The notes below the pieces were generated by a model that ran no database searches, had not been told where the DNA came from, and saw only the letters and a list, made by a program, of their open reading frames with translations. The position numbers were made by a program, and so were the translations under genes. From the IMG/VR virus record IMGVR_UViG_3300008110_000042, positions 1 to 64,000 of that record: 64,000 nucleotides of DNA; one strand, written 5' to 3'. The stretch is from a virus. Shown here piece after piece: positions 13,144 to 25,200 of this stretch (its first letter is position 1; each line of letters starts with the position of its first letter).

Positions 13144-13166
13144 TCATTAGCCCCAACTATTCGGAA
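13144..13166 (-). promoter_or_regulatory. Candidate phage RNA polymerase promoter, copy 1
   Basis: On the minus strand it reads TTCCGAATAG then TTGGGGCTAATGA, two bases from consensus. It lies in non-coding DNA downstream of the late terminator and points into the early block. It is the only copy outside a coding sequence, so its conservation cannot come from protein constraint. Confidence 0.6.
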
Positions 13167-13176
13167 TACATGTCGA

Positions 13177-13216
13177 TAAAACAAATGGGGCTACCTAGGT
13201 TTCCCTAGGTAGCCCC
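13177..13216 (-). terminator. Terminator after the last virion gene
   Basis: A perfect 13-base stem (GGGGCTACCTAGG and its complement, 13204-13216 with 13187-13199) encloses a GAAA loop and is followed in minus-strand RNA by ATTTGTTTTAT. It lies seven bases after the stop codon of the giant virion gene and should end late transcription. Confidence 0.88.
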
Positions 13217-13222
13217 CATAGA

Positions 13223-16200
13223 TTACTCTAACAATTTGCCTAATTCTTCTGATACACCTCTCTGGTCGTAACCCATAGTCTTTTGTTTACCTAAGGCTTT
13301 TTCTGCTTGAGCTGTCTCCATCACATAGTTGCGTGGAGCTGGCTGATTAACATCCAGAGATATAGGACGGAACATAGTTCCGGCTTTCTTCTGGTATGGG
13401 TAAGGTTCTCTTTGAACCATATCCAAGTATTGTTGAATAGCATTCATTTCCTTAAATACCTGAGCATCTTCCAATACTCGTACTGGAATTGCTACTGGAC
13501 TACGATTAACTAGGGAGGTAGGGCCAAACAAGTTACTGGCTTCCTTAACAGCGTTTATTGAAAAGGGATCTTCAATAAGTCGCTGAGCACTTCGGAAGTC
13601 AGACTCTAGTGTATTCATTCCTGCTCCAGCACCAGCTGGTAGGAAAGGTACACCATAGTACTTATAAGTACCACCTGTTAGACCAGCTACAGTGCTTACA
13701 CCGGATTCAAGGAATCCGTTGTATAGACCAAGGAATGGAACTCTGGTTAATCCACGAAGAACATACTGGCTTGGTTGTTTATCAAGTTCTTCCATTATAT
13801 CTTCTGTTTCACGACCAGCTAACCATTCTTTGAACAAGCCTACAATTGTATCCATAGCGGCATATAAGAATATACCACCAGCTAAATACTTAAGTGTGCT
13901 TCGTCCACCGTAATCAAGAATAACATTGTCCTGATAGGACTGTACCCAAGAAGTAAGAGCATACCACATTCTACCTAGGGCTGACTTAGAATCAAGAGAA
14001 GTCATCTTGTTAAGTCCACCCAATTCAGATGTAGCTGTCTTTATAATTAGGTCTTCAACCATGAAGGCATAAGATGAAATAGCTGATTCCATTACATCCA
14101 TATCAATACCTTCTACTGGGTTGTTTCTAAGATCTTCATGGATATCCATTAGATCTAGAATGTTGACTCGGCCATCTCTATGGTTGGCTTTTTCCATTGC
14201 CCACTTAAGATGTCGAATCTGTTCTTTAGTTGTCAAGCCATACTTTAAGAACAAGGCAGCTTCGTTTGCATCACCAAACTTTGCTGTATGTCTTGCAATA
14301 CCAGCAAACTCCTTCCACAACTTGGCTTCAGCTTTGGCATCAGTAGCCGCAGCTTTCTTTAACTCAGCCAATTGGGAAGCAGTTGTAGTCTCAGTCAAGG
14401 CATCAAATAAAGTCTCAACTCTACCCTTGCTAATATCCCTCCAGATCATTCTCTGGATTCGTTGCTTAGCTAGAGCGCGTGTACCATTTGTAATTGCCTG
14501 TAGAGAACCAATACTTTGCATCCATTTACCAGCTTCTTCCAAAGTTCTGGTTCCTTTTTCCAAAGCACCTACACCATTCTTTACATTGATTATAGTGTCG
14601 TTTACACGAGTTCCAAATCTTGAATCAGATTTGAATGCACCATATCCAATCTCTCCCATATATCTATTAGCTAGATCTGTACGGAAGCTTTCAAGAATAA
14701 AAGTCATGTCACCAATATCAGACTCCAATAGCTTTCGCTTTGAAGCACGATAATCAGCTAGGACATAACGCATAGCCTTAATAATGTTTTTTGGTATTGT
14801 ATATAACTCAGGACTTTGCTTAGCCAACTCAGTCATGGTTTCAGTGAAAGCTGAAATACCATAACCAGCGGAGAACTTAAAGCGGATTGCTGCCAATCCA
14901 ATTCTAGCTGAGTGTCCTGTCTCTGACTTTAGATATGGCAAGGTATCAGCATTAAACTGATACTCTTCATACAATCTATTAAGACCTTCTTCCAAACTAT
15001 TCTTTGCTGTTCGTAGTTCAGCTTCTGACCAGTCCTGATCCTTTGACAGATTATCAAAGCTATCATAAGTTTTCTTACGAACATAATTAAATACATCTAG
15101 AATAGTAATACCTGTCTTACCTAACATTCGGTCAAGTTCTCTCTGGAATGCTAGCTCAAAGTATCTACCCTTTAGGAAATAGAAGTAAGCCTCTGCAAGA
15201 TTAGTTCTAAGGATAGCCTTAGTCTCGGGAGTACTAAACATCTCTTCTGGGGTTAATCCCTTGATTGGTAATATAGTCTTACCTTCTGGATCTAACTTAA
15301 AGAAAGGTTGGTTATAAATAGAGTTAAAGTCTTTAGTGCTGTTATAGGGATAACTCTTAGTTTTAAACTTAAGCATCTCTTCCATCTCAACACGAACTAG
15401 ATTTCTACCATCTAGTTTCTTTCGCCACTTCTCTATGTACATCGCAGTGTCTCCTTGGATAGCTGCTATGTACTTGGTCTTATCATGTGGAGCAAGATCT
15501 GTAACTCTTTCTGGAATACGATAAACAGAATATCTGTCATCAAATTCCAATACAAAGTATTTCTCTGGATTACTCTTTCTAAGGAGTTTTAGAATATCAG
15601 ATTTCTTTCCAGAGATTCCAGACTTAGTGATATCGCTCTCATGTAACTTTTGTAAAGTATCTAAACTAAACATATTAGCTGCTTCTGAATAAGTGATGGT
15701 TCTATCAGGAGCAAATATATTTAATGTCTGGTCTTTCTCGTTGTATTCAACATCGAGCCAGCCCAAGACAATCAATGTATTGATGTCTAGTTTATCGTCC
15801 TTTAACTTTCTATTTGTGCGAACTTCTACTAGTTTATCCAGTAGATTACTACGAGCAGCCCTGTCTCTCATTATAGATTCAAGACCTTCGTGATCAACTT
15901 GCGTTGGTGCAAAGACATCAGGAGATATTGGATTACCATCTGCATCTACAGTTAACAAACGACCTGTGTTTGTTTCTAGATCCAGAATGTTTTTGTTTGC
16001 CAATCTAGCAGCTTTTAATAATAGAGATAGTTGTTTTGTTATTGGCTCAGCATACAATGCTGGAATACCAAGAGCAACTATATCTGCTTTATTAGGCTGT
16101 TTGTTTGTAAACAAAGTTTCATAAGTATATATATCAAGTTGTGCTTTTTGATCATTAGTCATGCGTGGCATGATTGTATTGATTTTAGCATACTCTTTAA

Positions 16201-19200
16201 ATATACGGGTAATCAATCTACCTTCTTCACCTCTGAGTTGCATTGCTGTCTTAAAGGCAGTCTTTCCAGCACCTACCAAATGTCCTGTTTGAGTCTTACG
16301 ATCATCAAAGAAACGAGACACAAACGAAAGTAGTGGAGCAACACTTCGCAGAGTATCACCTTGTCGTGATCCATTCTGTGTTGCATTCACACTCTTGTTC
16401 ATTAAGTTTTCCCACCATGTTCGACTATCTCTTTGGTTTCCACCAAAGATTGCTCCAACAAGATTGTTAACTCTTAGTAAACGAGAAGTACCACTCTCTA
16501 CATTATTGATTGCATTCTCAATAACTTTTTCATTTGGTAACTCAGGCTCGGGTGCTGTTGGTTCTGGTGGAATCTCAGCTTCTTTAATATCTTTAATAAC
16601 AGCATCTGTTGATGGAGGACCGGGAATCTTTGCGTCTATTCCGGCTTCATCAATCAAGGATTTAACCTTTTTTGTTTTGCCGTTTAAACGATAATTACCT
16701 GCTTCATCTACTTTAGTAAATACAATATCTTCAGGCAATACAGGAATTACAAATTCTGGTTTGCCTTCAATTTGAATTTCTTTTGCTGCTTTATCTAAGA
16801 GCTGACGATAGGTAAGTGGTTTCTTTCCTGCTGGTCCTTCAGTTACTTTTACTCGTAATGAATCAGACACATACAATCTATCAACCGCTTGCCAGAACTT
16901 TGTCAGTATATCTTCACCAAGCACACGCTTATTTGCATCAGCAATAAACTGATTTACATTTACATAGTGTGACCAAAGCATTTCAAACATTGGGGTGACA
17001 GTCTCTGAGCCATCTGGTTCAACCTTTGATTCCCAATATTTCTTTAGGAACTTTCGGAGGAATCCAGAATCCATTCCAGAAACTCTTAGCAACTCAATGT
17101 CTTCATTAAACTTGCGTTCAATCTTTTCTGCTTTAGTTGTTTCAACAACATCAGTTGGAATTTCTTTGACAGTTGCAACTATCTTCTCAATAGTTGGTAG
17201 TCTAGTTTCTCCAGTTGGTACTGTTGTTGTTTTAGATTTTGGTTTTCTTGGTACTCTAATTTTTTTAGTAGCAACAGGTAAACCTTCTTTTTTCTGTTTA
17301 GGTGCATCTATTCTTGGTCTGTTAATAACATTTATAACAGGGGTATTATCAGCAGCCTTTGCAATCTCTAACATCTTAGGTTGTTCAGGCACAGCATCAA
17401 TTACAGTTGCTCCTAACACTGGCAGATCTGAAGTTGTTAAAGGAATAACAGAACCATCTTTAAATACTAAAGCATCAGAACCAATTCTACTTGCTGTCTT
17501 TTTTACACTTTCAAGTTTTACTGGATCTGCTGAAAGTATATCAGCTGACTCAACATCCATCTTCAATGGACGCTTTGGAGTAAAGCCGATAGCTTCTTTC
17601 TTACCAGAGTTTGTTCCATTGAGAATAGCATCAACTTGTTTAGCAGGACGAATAGTTTGTTCTGGCTTTTTACCAGTAATAGTTTCTTCTGTTGCTCTAA
17701 ATAGTGATGCTTCTGTTTCTGGAATAGTAGGAGTTGCTAGTGACTCTGGATTCTTATTCTTTAAGCTTTCAGCTAAAGCTTGAGTCTGTCGTATACGCGA
17801 ACCAGCTTCAACAATTGTTCTTTGTTTCGTAACTGGTTGAACTCTTGTAGTATTTTTAATTTCCTTATTTGCTTTTTCTGCATTCTTTCTTGATTCTTCA
17901 ATAGCTTTCTTTTTATCATTATCTAGTTCACGAAGCTTTTGTCCAGCTTCATTTAGAGTTGATTCAAGTAGTTTATGCTTAGCAACTTCTTCAGTAATAA
18001 AAAGTTTTAGGGTGTTTAGTCTAGCAGTAATAGCAGCTCTCTTAATAGCTTTTCCAAACAGCTTTTCAGATTGTGCTGCTACTTTAGAGTCTGTACCTAA
18101 AGCAAGTTTTGCTTTTAATAAAGATACAGCTTCAGGCGTTAACCAACTACCATTAGATGCTTCATGCCACTCTAAAGCTTTTTGTAAATAGACATCACTA
18201 AGTTCTGCTTTACCTAGTTTCTTTTTCTCATACAAATTAGCTAGTCTATTAGTTTGTACTGGCTTTTCATTTGTGCCTTCATCAGAATCAACATTGAGTC
18301 TTCCAGCTCTTTGGTCTTTTCTTTCTTGATCTTTAGTTGCATTCTTACCAGTGGTTGTTAAATAAGCCATTAGATTATTAATAGTAGCAATATCACCATT
18401 AGCAACTGCTAGTTCTAAAGATGCTGTTCTCTTTTCACTTACCTGAATGACAGTATAAGCGTCTATTAAATCTGGACGAAGAGTTATAACTTTAATCAAA
18501 GCTTCTTCTAAGTTATCAGTAGTCACTACTTCTGAGAGTTCACTAGCAGCTTTTTCTTCTGACTTTAACTTTGTTGCTGAAGTAGACTCAGCTGCTTTCT
18601 TTCTTTTTGACTTTGTTGTAGGTTTGTTTATTACCCACTTACCAGATCCTTTGGTTTGCTTTACTTGATCGGTATTAATCATATCATATAAAGTACCAAT
18701 GAATTCTTCAGGTGATTTACTACCAGTCAAAATTTTATTTACAATAGCTTCATCTATATTAGCAGCCGCTACTTTAACTAATAGACCTATGTCAACTTTG
18801 GTATCTTTTAACATTACAATATTAGCTAAAGCATCTTCTTTATTTTGCCATCTTACAATATCTTCAGCTGGAGTATTATCTCCATCTAGTTTATTGAATA
18901 ATGGTAGACCGTCTTTTAGAATAGCCATTCGCATTTCATCTGTAATAGGTAGATAAGGCTGTTTACCTATGCCATTAACTTCTTGTAGTTTTACAGAGGT
19001 TTTATATTTCTTGCCAATTTTGTTAGCAACTTTTACCATTATGTTTTCATAGAACTCTAGATAACCAGTAGCACCAAACAACATAGTCCCACCTTCTTCA
19101 GATGGTTTTATAACAAAAGGTTCAAATACATTATCACGACTACTATCTGTAATCTCTTTAGCTTTTGCTTTACCTACATAATTATGCAGTTCATTTGCAG

Positions 19201-22200
19201 AAATATCATCGAAGTTTCGTTTATTACCAGATTTTTCATCAATAGTTATATCGTAAGAACCAAGATAATTTTTAGTTACAAAAATTTCAGAAACATTATC
19301 AATTATAATTTTGTTATAACGATCAGCTTGTTGTTGTCCTGTAGTCCAAGCAACACCATCAAAGCCATGCTCTACAGCATACTTTAACATGCGTTTGAAT
19401 ATCAAACCACCCCATGCTTCTGATGATTTAAAAGGAGCTAAAGGTAATAGATCTGGATCTATAAGATTAAGACCTTCATTTAATGCTGTTAAGTCATCTA
19501 ACTCTCTTGCTAAAGTACTTTCATATGTGAATAAAAAGTCTAATTCCTCAATATGCTGTTTATATGGTTTTACATTAGGTAAAACATCAGATGGCAATTT
19601 AGACATTAATTGCTGCTTTAAAAAGTATTTAACTAAAACAAGAGCATCTGCTAAGTCTTTAGGTTCTTTTATTAGTTTTAATTCTAAATTCATTCTACTT
19701 ATTATATTGTCAACACTACTACTACGATAGCCGTATGCAAACGAAGAAGAATATTTAAATAAAGGATGTTGACTTATACTAATAATGTTATTGCCCATAC
19801 TATAAACAATATCTTTTGCTTTTGTCATTCCAGTAAGATCAAAATTACCTTCTGGAAATATAGCACCTACTCCAACTTCTTGTGAGCCATCAGCTATATC
19901 ATATAAAATATGTGCAGTAGAATCATTAAATGCATAGTTATTGTCCATAAGATCAAAAGTTTTATTACGAATAACAATATAAACTGGTTGTGTTATATCA
20001 ACTCCATACGCATCAATAGATTGTTTAGATTTCCACGCTTTTTTAATTTCATCAGCATTAAAAGAAAGCTCAAACAATATATTATACTTATCTAGTTGTT
20101 GTGTTTTAGTTGAAAATAATTTATCAGGTAGTTCAGTATTAGAAAGTTTTACTTCATTATCCATAATTTTTTTTATATCAGGAACAATTGTATCTAATCT
20201 TTCACTAACTTCTTTTATTCTCTGTTCGTTGTTAACAAACTCTTCAGGTTTTTCTGGTGTATCTTTAGGACGATAACCTTTTTCGTTTCCTTTTTGATGC
20301 CAATCGCTTTGAAATTCTTCACCAAATAAAACTTTAAAGTTTTCTGGAGTATATCTAGTATTAGCACGACCATGTACAACAACATTTGTTACTGGAGTGT
20401 TATTACCATGCCAGCCTCCTTCCCAATGTGTCATACCACTTTGTAATTCAATATCAGGAAATCTAATTAAGAATTCTCTTTGATCTTCACCATTAGGTAA
20501 AACTAAAGTTTCGTGTTGATATTTATCCCAGATAGTATGACCACCGGGTAGTGGCTTTTCTATTGTTTCTCTATAAGGTGCAAATAAATCTAAGATAGCA
20601 CTCTGAATATTTTCTGGTAATTTATCTAATTCGGTTTTAAGATATTCTTCAACTTGATTAAAAACAGTACTATAAACCTGAGCGCGTAATTCTTTATTTC
20701 TGAAATAAGGATATAATTCAGGTTGTTCTCTCATTAATCTTTCTTTAGGTAAATTATTGCCCCATAAAAGTGATTCATTAGCTTTAATTACATTTTCAGC
20801 AGTTACTTTACCATATTTAGATTCAGGTATTACTTCTTCAGGATAGAAAGTTGTAGCTTGCTCTTTACTAGTTACAAATTCAATATTATCTTTACTTGAA
20901 TTAATTAGATTACCATCTTTTAATTTTACATATTCCATACCACCAAAGACTTCTGACTTTTCAATATTAGCTGCAATAAACTCTTTAATGGCTGCAATAA
21001 GAAGCGGCCAATTATCTTTATCTGTTATTTCTGCTTGTTTTTCTAAAGCGTATTCTCCTAGCTTTTTAAAAAACAAAGGATCTCTAAGTGTTTTAGAAAC
21101 AGGAATAACGCTAGAAGGAAATACAATTGTTTTGTAAGTTTTACCGCCGCTACTAGTAACTGAATCAGTTATTGGAAGTGTATCTGTTTTAATAAAATCG
21201 TGTACTAAAACTCTTGAAACATTTTTCGTAGAATGAACTATTGTTGTTTCCGAGCCTTTAATAACTTCTTCTATTTTAACAGGTTTAATAATAGAAATAA
21301 GTGTATTTAAATCTACTTTAGCATCTTCAGGTAATGCATCCATATATTCTTTTAGACCAGTCCATTCAATCTCTTCTTGTTTAATACTACCCTTAACCAA
21401 CAAAGCAGCAAGTTGTTGCTTTGTCATTGTTCTTTGTGGATTAGTCTTTATTGTTTCAACAAGACTAGAATAGAATGTAGACAACATCAATTCTTTTTGC
21501 GGTGTTGTGTTAAACGAAATATCAAATAGTTTATTTGAAGGATCATCAAAGCCTAAAATAAAAGCGGCTCTTCCAAGAAGACCAGTAACACTAGCCATTT
21601 CACTTAAACCATTTTTCTCTAATCTATCTCTAACCAAATCTAAAATAGAATTATTAAAGTATTCATTTGAGCTAACAGTCTGTAGCAAGTTTGCTCTGTC
21701 TTCAACAGACATAAGATCTTTATTAGTAAAAGAAACAAAATCATACTTAGGATCTAATACAGGTTTTGCTTTACTACCAAAGACAGTCTTATCAAATAGA
21801 GGATCTGAAGCAACTTCAAACAAACGCTTACCTGTAGTAACTAAGTAAGCATAGTCATACTTACCTTCAGGAATCTTTTCTTTCTTTGCATATTGTTCAA
21901 ACACATCAAGGATCTTAAGTGAGCGTTCTTCATAAGTAGCTGGAATAGCTCCCATGTTTCTTCGCTCAGCGCTGATTGAGAAGAACTGTTCTTTAAAGTA
22001 TTTTAGTCTTTCTTCGGTAGTCATGTTAATAAACTTATCGTAGTCTTTAGCTGACTCAAAGAAATACATTACTTTATAAAGAAGAGAGTTAGTCTGTGTC
22101 TTTTTATATTCAGAGTAAGCTTCAACAAACATATTAAAATGTTTGCCTATTCTACCACCAGAATCAATTGCAGATAGCCCTTGGCTTTTAACTATAGTCA

Positions 22201-25200
22201 TAGCAGCTATCATAGCTGGATCAAAGTATTGACCATTCATCAAGAATTCATACTCACCTCTAGTAAGCATGTACTTGTCATTGATTCCTTTTTTATGGAT
22301 TATTGTAGCAAACTCACGCGCATTAGTAGCAAACTTAGTATAGCCACCAGTTAACTGTGCAGATCTTGCAAAGACTTCATTTAACTCATGGACAGATAAT
22401 GTTTGATCTGCCATTTGTTTATTGATGTTTGTAATTTCTTTTACAAGAGCACTAGCAGTATCATAAAACTCAGAACTATTTAAAATCCTAGTTGCGACTA
22501 GAACTGCTTTCTGAATATCTAATAAAATAGATTTAGTCCAAGAGACATCTATTGGATTCATCTGTTGTATTATTGTTTCAGCTTCTGTTAACAATACTTT
22601 TGAAAAAGTCTGTACAAAAAATTCTTCAGCATTTATTAAATGATAAGTACTTAAGAATCTTTCGTTTAACATAGGATCATCTAGCTTTAAGGTAGATTTA
22701 AAACCCTTGTCTTGAACAAGAGCCATACCAAAAGATGAAACAGCTTTGTTGTATAACTTAAGATTTGATAAATAGATATTACCTGTAGCTCTTGATTTAA
22801 AATAAGCGTGACCTATCTCATGTAGGATAGATCTAATGCGCTGATTTGATCTTGCTTTTGGAGATAGGAAATAACCAAAGTTTGCATTAAGTGTAATCTT
22901 CTTCTTATCATATTCCCATTTAGCAACAGTAGAAGCATCGCTTACTATTGACTTTGTTCCAGTAACTTCATCTGTCTTTACTGTTGTCATTTTTTCTACA
23001 CCAAACTCAAGGAATGGAACATCACTAAAGTTTAGATGAACAACAGAAGCAAATAAAAGAATACGATCTTCGCTTGTAAGCATGGAGTTAGTTACAAGAC
23101 TGTCAACATAGTCTGCAAACTTTTTAGCGGAGTCTTTGCTACCTGAAACAATAGAAACAAAAGCATTTGATACATCTGCTTTGTTATCATTTAGATATTT
23201 AATCTTAGCTACTCTATCTTTATCAACCTTTGCAATATTAATTGCGTTTCTAATTTGCATTGATAGAGCGTTAAAAATAGTTTCTTTGCGTTCCTTAGCT
23301 CCAGCAATATCTCTTACGGCATTCTCAGTTGTTTCACTGATTTCACCAGTAAGCTTTGCTTCTAAAATAGCAGCATCAACAACATCAGAAGCTTCTGTTG
23401 GAATACCAGCTTTTACAGTCGCTTCTCTTTCTGGAGAGGTTGCAGCAGATTCAATAGCTTCAAGTAACTTATGAGCTGCTTCTTCTGCCGCTACTTTTCT
23501 TTCAGCTGCTGGCTTTGCTGTGTCTCTTGCTTCCTTAATTAGATCAGGAATATTACGCTGAGATCTTTTTTTTAATCCTTCTAGTTCTGCCTTAAGTGCC
23601 TTATAACGATCTGAACCTAGACGCTTACGAAGTCTAAAAAACTCTCCCTTGCGTTGTCTTTCTAGTTCTTCATAGACACGCTCTCGTTCTTTTGGTAGAC
23701 CAACAGCTTCTGTTTCTACCTTCTTGGCATCTTCTAGAAACTTCTTACCAGCAAACAAGACACGCATTTTATCAGATACTGACATTTGATCAAAGACTTC
23801 ACCAGACTCAATAAATCGCTCAGAGCCTTCATTATTAGTACGACGAGCAAACTCAGTCATTACTTCATGTATATTTCTAAAGACACGATTAGGCGCTGCT
23901 CTAGCAATATATTCTGCTGTAGTTTCATTCTCATATCGGCGTGTACCTACATCTTCTGGTGTTGATCTAGCTACTTCAGGAGAATTCAAAGCTTCTCTTG
24001 TTTCAACACGATCAACTCTTGCTTCAGTTTCGGTTGCCATTTTTTCTGCAGTAATATCAGTATTTTCAATTACTGCTTCTTTAGCTAGCTTTTCTGGAAC
24101 TGGAGCATCAATGATTGGCTTTTCAGGCTTCTTCATAAGACCAGAAATATTATCAATTGTATTACCTAGTGGAGTTCCTTCAAGGGTAAGACGCTTATCC
24201 AATGAGTTTCTAAGCCCACGACCAGCATCAATCTCTACGCCTTGCACTCTGTTTCTAACAGCACCAACACCACTGCGTAACAATCCACCACCAAGACCAA
24301 ACACACCACCAAACGCCAAGCCTTCTTCTAATGCTGTTGTAGCAATCAAAGAAGCATTATAATCAGTGAGTGCGTATGGGTTGGCGTATAGAGTTGCAGC
24401 ACCAAAGGCAATTTCTCTTTGCTGTCTAGCATACTCAGCTAAGCCACCTTGTACTGCTCCGAATGTAAACGCAGCAGCAGCTCCACGCAGCAAACCAAAG
24501 TTACTTACATAACTAGGCATAATGCCAAGTGGTAGTTTATAAAGTGTTTCAGTTGTGTAAGCAGTTGCCCTTAAAGCCTTACCAGCAACAGATGCAGAAT
24601 CATAGACACGCTTTAAGCGCATAAACAAAGATGTCCCACCTAAAGCAGTGGCTGTTGCTTCTGCTGCCATAACACCACCAGCTAAACCAGCGGCGGTTCC
24701 TACTCCCGGAACAAGAGATCCAATGGCTGTTGTAATACCAGCTAATGCCAACTCAGCACCAATACTTGGAATAGTGTCAGGGCTATTAATCATACCTCCA
24801 ACAAGACCATCTCGGAATAAACGAACATAGTCTAGTGTTGTTGGTTTGTATGTTCCAATTCTTTTTTGAATGTCAGTAACATTTAGCTGATGCATGATAC
24901 GAATCATTGCATGGTCAGCATTTGGAGAATCACTTACAAAAGAAGAATCAATACCATTTTCTAATAGATATTGATTTACAATTGGATTTGAAAACTTACT
25001 TGAAAACCAATTATTTGGTTCAAAGTTTGGGTCTTCTCTTGCCATAATCTTTTCAATATCTTTTGTATCTCCAGCTAATTCTGTATCAGAGAATGAACTA
25101 GTAATTCCAAACAAATCTTGAGCGACAAATTGATCGAACCAGTTAAAGCCTAGCTTTTCATCAGCTTTGCTTTGTGCTTCTGCATACAAAAGCTTTGTTG

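Larger units (their letters stand above)
12128..13222. other. Non-coding region at the late/early boundary, probable genome ends
   Basis: About 1.1 kb without convincing genes. Its left two thirds are GC-rich and full of short palindromes; the right part (13000-13180) is AT-rich, with CCTAGGTTAACCTAGG at 13041-13060 and other palindromes. It holds a two-state hairpin, four alternating copies of a ten-base element, a G-run cluster, promoter copy 1 and the late terminator. In the T7 plan the physical ends lie between the last virion gene and the first early gene, which is exactly here. Confidence 0.6.

Noticed and set aside
14121-14753. Long plus-strand open frame (210 codons) within the giant gene.
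   Set aside because: It lies antisense to a clear gene, has no ribosome site and its composition mirrors the coding strand. Other plus-strand frames, such as 3669-4343 and 16995-17783, are rejected for the same reason.
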